Source of the DNA: Prauserella shujinwangii
GTDB lineage: Bacteria > Actinomycetota > Actinomycetes > Mycobacteriales > Pseudonocardiaceae
Direction: 5' to 3'
DNA: 64,000 nt
Assembly (NCBI RefSeq): GCF_003001955.1
Contig: NZ_PVNH01000005.1
Location: 62,001-126,000, forward strand
Part shown: in pieces, positions 16,364 to 24,229 of the stretch
Layout: each line of letters starts with the position of its first letter
Numbering within the stretch: the first letter of the stretch is position 1
Made by a program: the position numbers and the translations under genes
Notes under the pieces: generated by a model
What the model saw: the letters and a program-made list of their open reading frames with translations, nothing else
Told to the model about the DNA's origin: nothing
The model's database searches: none

Positions 16364-17184
16364 TGTCGGGGCTTCGCGGCATCGTCCGCTCGGCGGGCGG
16401 CTGGGGTGTCGGGCACGCCGTGCTGACGGTCACCGACCTGGCGGGGCGGCAGCTGGCGCTGACCCACGCGGACGACGCGGGCGGCGTGGCGACCGAGCCG
16501 CTGCCACCCGGCGTGTGCACGGCCGTGGTGACGGCGAACGGCTTCCTGCCCGCCGCCCGCACCGTGCACGTGGCGGGCGACGGCTCGGCCTCGCTCGGCG
16601 AGGTCGCGCTCGAGGCGGAGGCCGAGTCGGTCGAGCTGCCGCCACCGGGACCGTGGGTGATCGACCCGGTGCACTCGTCGGTCGTCGTGACCGCCCGCCA
16701 CCTCGGGATCGCGAGCGTCAAGGCACGGTTCCCGGACGTCGGTGGCCGGATCGTGGTCGAACGGCCGGTGGAGCGCTCGACCGTGCACGCGGCGATCGCC
16801 GCCGCGTCGGTGGACACCGGTGTCAAGCCCAGGGACGACCACCTGCGCTCGGCCGACTTCCTCGACGTGGAGCGCTACCCGGAGATCGGCTTCGCGGGCA
16901 CGAGCCTGCGCAGGCGTGGCGCCGACTCGTGGGTGCTCGGCGGCGAGTTGAGCCTGCACGGCAGGTGCCGCGAGATCGAGCTCGACCTGAGCTACGGCGG
17001 GTACGGGCCCGATCCCTGGGGCGGGGTGCGCGCCGCGTTCCACGCCGAGACCCAGCTGCGCCGCGACGACTTCGCGATCGACTACAGCGCGGTGGTGCGG
17101 GCCGGGGTGGCCGCGATCGGCACGGCGGTCAAGGTGGAGTTGGACATCCAGGCGGTCCAGGGCGAAAAACTGCCGGAATTCTGA
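16363..17184 (+). CDS. YceI-family protein with an N-terminal CnaB-like domain
   Basis: A 273-residue protein. Residues 1-85 are another carboxypeptidase-regulatory-like beta-sandwich resembling those on the upstream transporter. From about residue 95 (WVIDPVHSSVVVTARHLGIASVKARF) it is a YceI lipocalin-like barrel, with VDTGVKPRDDHLRSADFLDVERYPEIGF and LSLHGRCREIELDL motifs. YceI proteins bind long isoprenoid or other lipids in a central pocket. No signal peptide is present, so it is predicted to be cytoplasmic. The start overlaps the transporter stop (TGATG). A role in delivering a lipid-like substrate to the exporter is inference. Confidence 0.87.
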   Translation: MSGLRGIVRSAGGWGVGHAVLTVTDLAGRQLALTHADDAGGVATEPLPPGVCTAVVTANGFLPAARTVHVAGDGSASLGEVALEAEAESVELPPPGPWVIDPVHSSVVVTARHLGIASVKARFPDVGGRIVVERPVERSTVHAAIAAASVDTGVKPRDDHLRSADFLDVERYPEIGFAGTSLRRRGADSWVLGGELSLHGRCREIELDLSYGGYGPDPWGGVRAAFHAETQLRRDDFAIDYSAVVRAGVAAIGTAVKVELDIQAVQGEKLPEF

Positions 17185-17261
17185 CGGTCGCCGCCCCGGA
17201 ATCGAGCGTTTGCACCCGTTCGGGTGGGAGTACTCCGAGCGCGCCACGTACTCTGCCGGAC

Positions 17262-17933
17262 GTGGGTTTCGTACACGCGGGAGCCGAGAGCGTCGCGCCG
17301 CACTGGCTGGCGACGGCGGGGCCCCTGCTCGTCTGGATCATCGTGCTCAGCTTCGTGCTGATCGAATGCGCGCTGATCATCGGCCTGTTCCTGCCCGGCG
17401 ACTCGCTGTTGTTCGGCGCCGGTGTGGTGCTGGCACAGCACGGCGCCGACGGCCACGCGTGGGCGCTCTCCGGCGCCGCGCTGGTCATCGCGATCGTGGG
17501 CAACCAGATCGGCTATCACATCGGCAAGCAAACGGGCACGCGCTTCATCGCCCGCCGCGGCGGCAAGGTGCTCAACAGACAGAACCTGGAACGGGCACGC
17601 GCCTTCCTCAACCGGAGAGGCTTCCTCGCGATCGTGGCCGCCAGGTGGATTCCGTGGGTGCGCACGCTGGCACCCCTGATCGCGGGCGCCGCCAGGATGG
17701 ACCAGCGCCGGTTCATGGCCGCCACGGCGGCCGGCGCGGTGCTGTGGGTGCCCACGCTGGTGCTCCTCGGGTACTACGGGGCCGGGCTGCTCGACGTGCT
17801 GCCGTGGCTGAAGACCGCCCTCGTGTGGGCGAGCATCGCGTTCTTCGTGGTCGGTACCGGCTACGGCGTCTGGCGGTACCGGCAGGAGATGCGCAAGCCG
17901 ATCGACGAGGACGCGGCTGCCGCCCGCGCCTGA
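17262..17933 (+). CDS. DedA-family membrane protein (VTT domain), second copy
   Basis: A 223-residue paralogue of the protein at 10554. The motifs are LIIGLFLPGDSLLFGAG near residue 40 and ARWIPWVRTLAPLIAGAARMDQRRFMAATAAGAVLWV near residue 125; about five membrane spans. It is probably a lipid-carrier flippase or scramblase component like other DedA proteins. The GTG start gives a normal N-terminus (VGFVHAGAESVAPHWL) and has no clear ribosome site. It ends 5 bp before the stop of the convergent VOC gene. Its nearness to the YceI operon may be functional, but there is a separate 77-bp gap. Confidence 0.86.
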   Translation: MGFVHAGAESVAPHWLATAGPLLVWIIVLSFVLIECALIIGLFLPGDSLLFGAGVVLAQHGADGHAWALSGAALVIAIVGNQIGYHIGKQTGTRFIARRGGKVLNRQNLERARAFLNRRGFLAIVAARWIPWVRTLAPLIAGAARMDQRRFMAATAAGAVLWVPTLVLLGYYGAGLLDVLPWLKTALVWASIAFFVVGTGYGVWRYRQEMRKPIDEDAAAARA

Positions 17934-17938
17934 CTGAC

Positions 17939-18349
17939 TCACTCGGGGTCGGCCCAGACCTCCAGCTGGATGCCGTCCGGGTCACGGAAGACGACGACCT
18001 CGGATCCGGGCATGGTCCGGGACGGCGCGGCCGGTGTGTAGATGACGCCGTACTCGGCGAGCCGCTCCTCCCACTGCCGCAGGTCGGCTCGCGAGGCGAC
18101 GCGGAAGGCGACGTGGTCCAGGCCGGTGTGCCGCTCGTCGAACGGCGGCCGCTCGGCGTGCTCGTGCTGGACGAGCACCACCGCGAAGCCGTCGCCGGGG
18201 GCACGCAGGATCACCTTGCGCAGCCCGGTCTCGGGGTCCTCCCGACGTGCTATCTCCTCGAAGTCCAGCACCCGGACGTACCAGGGCACGCTGCGGTCGA
18301 CGTCAGTCACCGTGAGCGCGAGATGGTGTACGCACGCGAGTTTCGACAT
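17939..18349 (-). CDS. VOC-family (glyoxalase/dioxygenase-like) protein
   Basis: A 136-residue protein with the paired beta-alpha-beta-beta-beta modules of the vicinal-oxygen-chelate fold. HHLALTVTDVDRSVPWYVRVL begins module 1 and GLDHVAFRVASRADLRQWEERL begins module 2; the C-terminus FRDPDGIQLEVW carries the usual metal Glu. His ligands are placed as in metal-binding members. Family roles include glyoxalase, ring-cleaving dioxygenase and antibiotic resistance; the substrate is not predictable. GGAAGGA lies about 14 bases before the ATG. Confidence 0.85.
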   Translation of the reverse strand: MSKLACVHHLALTVTDVDRSVPWYVRVLDFEEIARREDPETGLRKVILRAPGDGFAVVLVQHEHAERPPFDERHTGLDHVAFRVASRADLRQWEERLAEYGVIYTPAAPSRTMPGSEVVVFRDPDGIQLEVWADPE

Positions 18350-18518
18350 GTGCGCGGCCGTCCTTCCGCCGGGTGCCGCTGTGAGCGCGACCTTGCTGAA
18401 TTCTCGGCGGTGCTCCCGCTCGGCCGCAGAGCCGGTGGCTGGAATGGGACGTCGCCGTAACCGTGTCGTACTCCATCCGGCCCAACGCACCCCGCCGTCC
18501 CTGCCCCGTACACAGGAC

Positions 18519-18559
18519 TGTGGACAACTCCGGGTTGTCCACACCGTGCCTGTGGACAA
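18519..18559. promoter_or_regulatory. Cluster of three DnaA-box-like 9-mers
   Basis: TGTGGACAA at 18519-18527, TTGTCCACA at 18535-18543 and TGTGGACAA at 18551-18559 are three exact copies, in alternating orientation, of the actinobacterial DnaA box TTGTCCACA. Their centres are 16 bp apart. They lie in the 218-bp gap between the VOC start and the kinase stop, with no replication gene nearby. The first two also form a 10-bp-arm hairpin, so a terminator role for the kinase gene is an alternative. Confidence 0.6.
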
Positions 18560-18567
18560 CCCGGCCG

Positions 18568-19200
18568 TCACACCGCGAAGTGCGGCAGGGCGATCCCCTC
18601 GACCACCACGTCCGCCCTGGCCGCGGTCGGCGCGATCAGGTCGGCGTTGCGCTGGTCGGAACCGAGCGCACGCTGCTTGGCCTCCACCAGCGAGCGACCG
18701 AACTTCCGGTGCCGGGTGACCAGCCGCTCCAGCCGCTCGTCCTCGTCGGGGCGGAGGTACCACACCTCGTCGAGCAGCGACCGCAGCTCGTTCCACGGCT
18801 CGGTCTCGAGCAGCAGGTAGTTCCCCTCGGTGATGACGAGCCGGACGCTCGGATCGACCGGGACGGCGCACGCGATGGGCTCCTCGATCTCCCGCCGGAA
18901 CTCCGGCGCGTACACCGGCTCGTCACCCTGCGCCAGCCTGCGGATGAGGTGCACGTAGCCGTAGGCGTCAAACGTGTCGGGCGCGCCTTTGCGGTCGGTG
19001 CGGCCGAGGCGGTGCAACTCCGACTGCGCCAGATGGAAGCCGTCCATGCCGACGACCGCTGCCCGGGTGCCGATGGCGTCGGCCACCCGCCACGCCATCG
19101 TGGTCTTGCCCGCCGCCGGGGCGCCCGCGATCCCGAGCACCCTCCGCTCTCCGCTGTCGACCAGAGCCTGTGCCCTGGCCAGTAGTTCCTCGAACGTCAT
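18568..19200 (-). CDS. Nucleoside/nucleotide kinase family protein (uridine kinase-like P-loop)
   Basis: A 210-residue P-loop kinase with Walker A GAPAAGKTT near residue 25, VGMDGFHLAQSELHRLGRTDRKGAPDTFD matching the PRK/uridine-kinase substrate region, and the Walker B-like ITEGNYLLLE near residue 120. This group (YggC or frcK-like) is often found in sugar loci and may phosphorylate a sugar or nucleoside. The adjacent PfkB kinase and LacI regulator point to a carbohydrate substrate, but no transporter is present. The substrate is unproven. Confidence 0.83.
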   Translation of the reverse strand: MTFEELLARAQALVDSGERRVLGIAGAPAAGKTTMAWRVADAIGTRAAVVGMDGFHLAQSELHRLGRTDRKGAPDTFDAYGYVHLIRRLAQGDEPVYAPEFRREIEEPIACAVPVDPSVRLVITEGNYLLLETEPWNELRSLLDEVWYLRPDEDERLERLVTRHRKFGRSLVEAKQRALGSDQRNADLIAPTAARADVVVEGIALPHFAV

Positions 19201-19245
19201 GTCTCTCCCATCGTGTCCATCATGCCCGCATGCCCACCGGGTCGT

Positions 19246-20097
19246 TCAGCCCGACCGGCCCAGCACCGTCCTGACCGGGCCGAGCCACGATCGCGGTCCC
19301 ACATGCCGCACGCGCTCGGCGGCGACGCGGTTCGCGAACCCGATCAGCTCGGGTAAGGCCAGCTCGCCCACCCGCAGCGTGAGCGCTCCGTGCCACACGT
19401 CTCCGGCTCCGAGTGTGTCGCGCGCGGCCACGTCCGGCACCGGCACCGCGCCGGAGACGGCGCCACGTCGCCAGCGGACCGGCTCCGCGCCCGCCGTCGT
19501 GATCACCGTCGGCACCCTGCGCAGCAGATCGCCGGGCGCGGAGAACCGCGCCGAACACGCCGCGATGTCCGCCAACGGCAGCAGTTCGGCGAACACCGGG
19601 CGCCAGCTCCCCGCGTCCAGCACGACCGGGATCCGGTGCCCGCGCGCCCACCTGGCGACCGTGACCGCGAGGCGCGGGTGGTGCCCGTCGAGCAGGACCG
19701 CGGTGAGGTCGCGGGGGTCCGGCAGCGCCGCCGGGTCCGGCGCCACGTCGGGTGCGGCCGCGGCGTTGTGCGAGACCACGGTGCGCTCGCCGTCGCGTTC
19801 GCGCACGGCCACCGCGCTCACCGCGGGTGGCGCGTCGTGCGCGGGCAGCGCGTCCAGCAAGGTCACCCCGCAACCGGTCAGGTCAGCTCTGGCCAGCCCG
19901 GCGAGCGGGTGGGTGCCGAGCACGGTGAGCAGCGCCGCCTCGCCGCCGAGCGCCGCGGCCGCCACGGCGGCGTTGGTCGCGGGCCCGCCTGCGGCCACGT
20001 CCACGGAACCGGACTGCACCTTCTGTCCCGGCTCGGGCAGCTCGCCGACCCGCTGCACCACGTCGACGGTGCACAGGCCGACGCACAGCACGCTCAC
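19246..20097 (-). CDS. PfkB-family carbohydrate kinase
   Basis: A 283-residue ribokinase-like protein starting GTG (VSVLCVGLCTVDVVQRV). The N-terminal sugar site contains VAAGGPATNAAVAAAAL near residue 35. The C-terminal ATP and catalytic site has DTLGAGDVWHGAL near residue 225, with the catalytic Asp in GAGD. The family phosphorylates sugars or nucleosides at a primary hydroxyl. GAGGTG precedes the start. The gene diverges from lacI at 20262 across a 24-bp perfect palindrome, so it is the likely target of that repressor. The kinase gene at 18568 lies downstream in the same direction. Confidence 0.87.
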   Translation of the reverse strand: MSVLCVGLCTVDVVQRVGELPEPGQKVQSGSVDVAAGGPATNAAVAAAALGGEAALLTVLGTHPLAGLARADLTGCGVTLLDALPAHDAPPAVSAVAVRERDGERTVVSHNAAAAPDVAPDPAALPDPRDLTAVLLDGHHPRLAVTVARWARGHRIPVVLDAGSWRPVFAELLPLADIAACSARFSAPGDLLRRVPTVITTAGAEPVRWRRGAVSGAVPVPDVAARDTLGAGDVWHGALTLRVGELALPELIGFANRVAAERVRHVGPRSWLGPVRTVLGRSG

Positions 20098-20200
20098 CCC
20101 GGCACCTCGTTCCCGGTACCGCGCACGCTGTCCACCCCGACGTTCCCTCCGCTCGAGACACCGCGGACGCCTGGAACGTAGACAGCCGCTATGCTGACTC

Positions 20201-20224
20201 GCAAGCGTTTGCGCAAACGCTTGC
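20201..20224. promoter_or_regulatory. 24-bp perfect palindrome, LacI-family operator
   Basis: The half-site GCAAGCGTTTGC is followed directly by its exact complement, giving a perfect 24-bp palindrome with the central CG typical of LacI-family operators. It sits 37 bp before lacI and about 100 bp from the divergent PfkB start. It probably controls both genes. Confidence 0.82.
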
Positions 20225-20261
20225 CGCACCGGGAACCGAGCCGATCGCGAAGGACCGAGCA

Positions 20262-21299
20262 ATGCCCCCGTCGAGGTCGTCCCGGCCGACTCAGCGCGAC
20301 ATCGCCGAACTCGCCGGCGTCTCCATCACCACGGTCTCGCACGTCGTCAACGGCACCAGGGCGGTGGCCCCGGAGACCCGCACCGCCGTGTTGCGGGCGA
20401 TCGAGCAGACCGGCTACACCGGTGACGCGATCGCACGCTCCCTCGTCACCGGAGGCACCCGGACGATCGGCGTGGCCATCTCCCTGCTCGCCAACCCCTA
20501 CTTCGCGGCACTCATGCAGGCCATCGAACGGGAGGCGGCGGCCGCAGGCTACACCGTGCTGCTCGCCGACACCCATGACACCGCGGAGACCGAACAGGCG
20601 ACGGTGCGCGCCCTGCGGGCCCGCCGGGTGGAGGGCGTGCTCCTCACGCCGTCCCCCGGCGACGGACCCGTGATCAACGAGATGGTGTCGCTTGGCATGC
20701 CCGCGGTGCTCGTGGACCGCGTGTCGACCCGGACCGACATCGACCAGGTCGGCGCGGAGAACATCCAGGCGACCTCCGCGCTCACCGCGCACCTCGCCGC
20801 GCGCGGCCACCGGCGGATCGGGCTGGTGAGCGGCGCCCCGCGGCTGACGACCAGCGAGGAGCGCACGCTCGGTTACCGCCTCGGTCTCGGCAGGGCCGGC
20901 CTGCCGTGGAATCCCGATCTCGTGGCGTGCGGGCACTCCGAGGCCGAGCACGGCTCCCGCGCGCTCGGCTCGCTGCTGGACCTGCCCGACCCGCCCACGG
21001 CCGTCGTGGTCGGCAACGACGCGATGATGGTCGGCGTGCTGCACGAGGCCCGGCGCCGCGGTTTCCGGGTCGGCAGCGACCTCGCCGTGGCCGGGTACGA
21101 CGACGTGGAGTGGGCGGACCTGGTGGATCCGCCGCTGACCACCATGGCCCAGCCCATCGCGGAGATCGGCAGGCAGGCCGTCCGGTTGCTGCTGGCCAGG
21201 ATCAACGATCCCGAGCGGAAGCCCGAGACCATCCGGCTGCCACCGACGTTGTGTCACAGACAGTCCTGCGGTTGCCTCCCGGCCCACCCGTTCAGCTGA
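20262..21299 (+). CDS. LacI-family transcriptional regulator
   Basis: A 345-residue full-length LacI protein. The headpiece TQRDIAELAGVSITTVSHVVNGT occupies residues 10-32, with the hinge helix before residue 60. The sugar-binding domain follows (TRTIGVAISLLANPYFAALMQAIE; VLVDR; GHRRIGLVSG; VVGNDAMMVG; PPLTTMAQPIAEIG). It probably represses its own gene and the divergent PfkB kinase via the palindrome at 20201. The C-terminus CHRQSCGC keeps the conserved cysteines of this subgroup. The effector sugar is unknown. Confidence 0.93.
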   Translation: MPPSRSSRPTQRDIAELAGVSITTVSHVVNGTRAVAPETRTAVLRAIEQTGYTGDAIARSLVTGGTRTIGVAISLLANPYFAALMQAIEREAAAAGYTVLLADTHDTAETEQATVRALRARRVEGVLLTPSPGDGPVINEMVSLGMPAVLVDRVSTRTDIDQVGAENIQATSALTAHLAARGHRRIGLVSGAPRLTTSEERTLGYRLGLGRAGLPWNPDLVACGHSEAEHGSRALGSLLDLPDPPTAVVVGNDAMMVGVLHEARRRGFRVGSDLAVAGYDDVEWADLVDPPLTTMAQPIAEIGRQAVRLLLARINDPERKPETIRLPPTLCHRQSCGCLPAHPFS

Positions 21300-21389
21300 T
21301 TCGAACGCGAAGTTTCACGTACCGCGTGTGTTCATCCAGGCGACGTACTACCGTCTGGCCCGCACGCGTCCCCACGGGAGGGTCTCGCG

Positions 21390-22259
21390 ATGACCACACT
21401 GCCCGACGCACTGCCCAGGTGGGCGAAGCCCGCCGCACACCGGCTCGGGGTCGTTCTCGCGGCAGGCCCTGGCTCGGCCGAGCTCGCCGCCGCGATCGAA
21501 GCGGCCGCGGGCGAGGCCGACTGCGCGGTCGCGGGCGCGGACGTGTCCGAGGACGTGCGGGCGGAGCTCTCCTCCGTGCGCGCCCTGCGCGCACAGGGCG
21601 TCGACGGGGTCCTGCTTTCCCCCTCACCCGGCGCCGACACGGTCGTCACCGAACTCGTGCGGCTCGGCGTCCCCACGGTCCTCGTCGACCGGCTGGCCGT
21701 CCGCACCGACGTCGACCAGGTGGGGGCGGAGAACGTCCAGGCCACGTCGGCGCTGGCCGAGCACCTCGCCGCACTCGGGCACCGGCGGATCGGGCTGGTC
21801 GGCGGAGCGCCCGGCCTCGCCGCCAGCGAGGAGCGCGCGCTGGGTTACCGGCTCGGCCTCGGTCGCGCCGGGCTCACCTTCGACCAGGCGCTCGTGGCGT
21901 GCGGACGCTCCACTCCGGACGGTGCGGCGGTGGCGGCCCGCGGGCTCCTCGACGGCTCCGACCCGCCGAGTGCGCTGGTCGTCGGGGGCGAGAGCATGCT
22001 GGCGGGCGTGCTGCGCGAGGCACACCGGCGCGGACTGCGCGTCGGCACCGACCTGGCGCTCGCGTGCTACGGCGACGCCCCATGGGTCCGCGACGCCGAC
22101 CCGCCGGTCACAGCGGCGGCACAGCCGGTGCGGGAGATCGGCCACACGGCCGTGCGGCTGCTGCTCGCCCGGCTGGCCGAACCCGACCGGCCACAGGAGA
22201 CGGTGCGGCTGCCACCCGCCCTGCTGCACCGGGCGTCGTGCGGCTGCCGCGGAGCGTGA
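21390..22259 (+). CDS. LacI paralogue lacking the DNA-binding head
   Basis: A 289-residue sugar-binding domain protein closely related to the LacI just upstream. VRTDVDQVGAENVQATSAL corresponds to TRTDIDQVGAENIQATSAL, and GHRRIGLV, ASEERALGYRLGLGRAGL, PQETVRLPPALLHRASCGC all have counterparts. The N-terminus (MTTLPDALPRWAKPAAHRLGV) holds no helix-turn-helix and begins where the core domain starts. It keeps a start codon with a GGGAGG motif nearby and an intact frame, so it is probably not a simple pseudogene. It could heterodimerise with the repressor or act as an inducer sink; both are inference. Confidence 0.85.
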   Translation: MTTLPDALPRWAKPAAHRLGVVLAAGPGSAELAAAIEAAAGEADCAVAGADVSEDVRAELSSVRALRAQGVDGVLLSPSPGADTVVTELVRLGVPTVLVDRLAVRTDVDQVGAENVQATSALAEHLAALGHRRIGLVGGAPGLAASEERALGYRLGLGRAGLTFDQALVACGRSTPDGAAVAARGLLDGSDPPSALVVGGESMLAGVLREAHRRGLRVGTDLALACYGDAPWVRDADPPVTAAAQPVREIGHTAVRLLLARLAEPDRPQETVRLPPALLHRASCGCRGA

Positions 22260-22262
22260 CCC

Positions 22263-22913
22263 TCACCAGGCGAGGCCGGGGTCGGCGTGCTGGCGGATCC
22301 ACGTGTGCATCACGATGCCCGCGGCGACCCCCGCGTTGATCGACCGGGTGGTGCCGAACTGCGCGATGGAGACGACCCGCTCCGCGACGTCCTTCGCCTC
22401 GCCGGAGAGTCCGGGCCCCTCCTGCCCGAACAGCAGCACGCACTCGCGTGGCAGCTCCGCCGTCTCGACCGGCTCGGCACCGGGCATGTTGTCCACGGCC
22501 ACGACCGTGAGCCCGCGCTCCCCGGCGAACTCCGCCAGCCCGGCCACCGTCGCGTGGTGGTGCAGGTGCTGGTAGCGATCGGTGACCATCGCACCGCGCC
22601 GGTTCCACCTCCGCTTGCCGACGATGTGGACGGCGGCCGCGGCGAAGGCGTTGGCCGTGCGCACGACCGTGCCGATGTTGTGATCGTGCTGGAAGTTCTC
22701 AATGGCGACGTGGAACGGATGCCGCCGGGTGTCCATATCGGACACGATGGCCTCGCGGCGCCAGTACCGGTAGGCGTCGACGACGTTGCGCCGGTCCCCG
22801 TGTTCGAGCAGTTCCGGATCGTAGCGGTCGTCGTCCGGCCACGGCCCCGGCCAGGGCCCCACCCCGACCTCGCCGCGGGCGACCCACTCGGTGGGCCCGG
22901 GAACGTCGATCAC
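22263..22913 (-). CDS. TrmH/SpoU-family RNA methyltransferase
   Basis: A 216-residue SPOUT-class enzyme. The fold's motifs appear in order: NFQHDHNIGTVVRTANAF near residue 70, LLFGQEGPGLS near 160 and QFGTTRSINAGVAAGIVMH near 185, which form the SAM-binding trefoil knot. The family 2'-O-methylates ribose in tRNA or rRNA; the target nucleotide is not predictable. The GTG start (VIDVPGPTEW) is the best fit to family length, though the ribosome site is weak. It converges with the LacI paralogue, with 3 bp between stops. Confidence 0.87.
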   Translation of the reverse strand: MIDVPGPTEWVARGEVGVGPWPGPWPDDDRYDPELLEHGDRRNVVDAYRYWRREAIVSDMDTRRHPFHVAIENFQHDHNIGTVVRTANAFAAAAVHIVGKRRWNRRGAMVTDRYQHLHHHATVAGLAEFAGERGLTVVAVDNMPGAEPVETAELPRECVLLFGQEGPGLSGEAKDVAERVVSIAQFGTTRSINAGVAAGIVMHTWIRQHADPGLAW

Positions 22914-22927
22914 CCGGCCATTCTCGC

Positions 22928-23335
22928 TCAGCCGAGGCGCACGGGCTGCGGCGGGACCTCGCCGCCGGGCGCCTGCTGCCGGTGCCGCCACACCAGATAC
23001 GCACCGACGTAGGAGGTGAGCACGACCAGCACCGCGACGATCCCGGCCACCGGCAGCAGCTCCCTCGGGAACAGCGTGTCGTAGATGTAGTACTCGTTGA
23101 ACCCGCCCGGCAGCGGGCCGAGGCCCTGCCGCGCACGCAGCAAGTCCTCGAGCTCGGTGAGCGGGCAGGGCAGCGGCAACACGTTCACCGCCACCCCCCA
23201 CGCGGCGAACAGCACATGGACCACGAGCGTGCCCGGCCACCGCCAGCCCAGAAAGCCGCCCAGCCCGATGTAGAGCAGCGCGGCGAAGTGCACCCCCGTC
23301 GTGACAGCGGTGAAGAACCCCAGCATCGACCCCAC
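22928..23335 (-). CDS. DUF2784 membrane protein
   Basis: A 135-residue integral membrane protein with about four hydrophobic helices. LPLPCPLTELEDLLRARQGLGPLPGGFNEYYIYDTLFP, covering about residues 52-92, is characteristic of the DUF2784 family (LTxLEnxLR plus GGFxxxY). The function of the family is unknown. The gene ends 14 bp upstream of the TrmH start, so the two are likely co-transcribed. Confidence 0.82.
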   Translation of the reverse strand: MGSMLGFFTAVTTGVHFAALLYIGLGGFLGWRWPGTLVVHVLFAAWGVAVNVLPLPCPLTELEDLLRARQGLGPLPGGFNEYYIYDTLFPRELLPVAGIVAVLVVLTSYVGAYLVWRHRQQAPGGEVPPQPVRLG

Positions 23336-23414
23336 CTACCCCTGTGAAATCCCCGTCAAGCGCCACGGTACTCCGAAAAGGAGTTCGCGTCGCCGACAAA
23401 ACCGCAGGTGGCCG

Positions 23415-23597
23415 CTATCGGGACGGGGGCGGGGGCGGCTCGTCCTCCGGAAATTCCGACGGAGTCTCGGTGGGGTAACGGCGGGGTTTCTCGTGCGGGT
23501 ACTGCTCGGCCTCACCGCGGCGCGGCCCTCGGTGCGGGAACGGCGGCCGCCGGTCACGCCGGTCCGGCGGCTCGGGGGGATCCCGTGGCTCGTCCAT
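23415..23597 (-). CDS. Possible small proline- and arginine-rich protein
   Basis: A 60-residue frame, MDEPRDPPEPPDRRDRRPPF onward, made largely of Pro, Arg, Glu and Asp, with no hydrophobic or structured segment. GGGGGG lies just before the ATG. Similar charged, low-complexity small proteins are common in actinomycetes, but high GC also favours chance frames, so this is a tentative call. It lies between pyrE and the DUF2784 gene on the same strand. Confidence 0.35.
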   Translation of the reverse strand: MDEPRDPPEPPDRRDRRPPFPHRGPRRGEAEQYPHEKPRRYPTETPSEFPEDEPPPPPSR

Positions 23598-23623
23598 GCC
23601 CCCCACGGTAGTGCCGGGTCCGG

Positions 23624-24187
23624 TCAGGCCAGGCCGAGGTCGTCGAGGTCGAGCAGGTAGCGGTAGGGCAGGCCTTCCTTCTCGATCGCCTCCCGCGCGC
23701 CCGTGTCACGGTCCACGACCGTGGCGACGCCCACGACGGTCGCGCCCGCCTCGGCGAGCGCCTCCACCGCCGTCAGCACGCTGCCGCCGGTGGTGGACGT
23801 GTCCTCGACGGCGAGCACGCGCTGCCCGGCGACCTCCATGCCCTCGATCCGCCGCTGCAGTCCGTGCTGCTTGGCCGACTTGCGGACCACGAACGCGTCG
23901 AGCACGACACCGTCCGCGGCCGCCGAGTGCAGCATGGCCGTCGCCACCGGGTCGGCGCCAAGGGTGAGGCCGCCGACCGCGACGTAGTCCCAATCGTCCG
24001 TCAGCTGCCGCAGCAGCTTCCCGATCAGCGGGGCGGCCGCGTGGTGCAGCGTCGCCCTGCGCAGGTCGATGTAGTAGTCGGCCTCCTGACCGGACGCCAG
24101 GGTCACCTTGCCCGGCACGACGGACAACTCGGTGACCAGCCTGGCGAGCTCCAGCTTGGCCGGCTGGTCGAGGGACGGTTTCACCAC
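23624..24187 (-). CDS. pyrE: Orotate phosphoribosyltransferase
   Basis: A 187-residue type I phosphoribosyltransferase. KVTLASGQEADYYIDLRRATLHHAA near residue 28 is the orotate-site signature, VGGLTLGADPVATAM is near 72, FVVRKSAKQHGLQRRIEG near 100, and the PRPP loop VLAVEDTSTTGGSVLTAVEAL near 125. It makes orotidine-5'-phosphate from orotate and PRPP in pyrimidine synthesis. The start is one of two tandem GTG codons. No other pyr gene is close. It ends the ordinary chromosomal block before the unusual region that follows. Confidence 0.92.
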   Translation of the reverse strand: MVKPSLDQPAKLELARLVTELSVVPGKVTLASGQEADYYIDLRRATLHHAAAPLIGKLLRQLTDDWDYVAVGGLTLGADPVATAMLHSAAADGVVLDAFVVRKSAKQHGLQRRIEGMEVAGQRVLAVEDTSTTGGSVLTAVEALAEAGATVVGVATVVDRDTGAREAIEKEGLPYRYLLDLDDLGLA

Positions 24188-24229
24188 GTGGCCGAGTCTT
24201 GCACACGGGCGTTGGCGGGGCGCTTCCCG

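Noticed and set aside
18519-18559. Chromosomal replication origin
   Set aside because: Only three boxes are present, with no AT-rich region and no dnaA, dnaN or gyrB nearby.
23336-23414. Small hairpin ACTCC-GAAAA-GGAGT upstream of the DUF2784 gene
   Set aside because: Its 5-bp stem is too short to support a terminator or riboswitch call.
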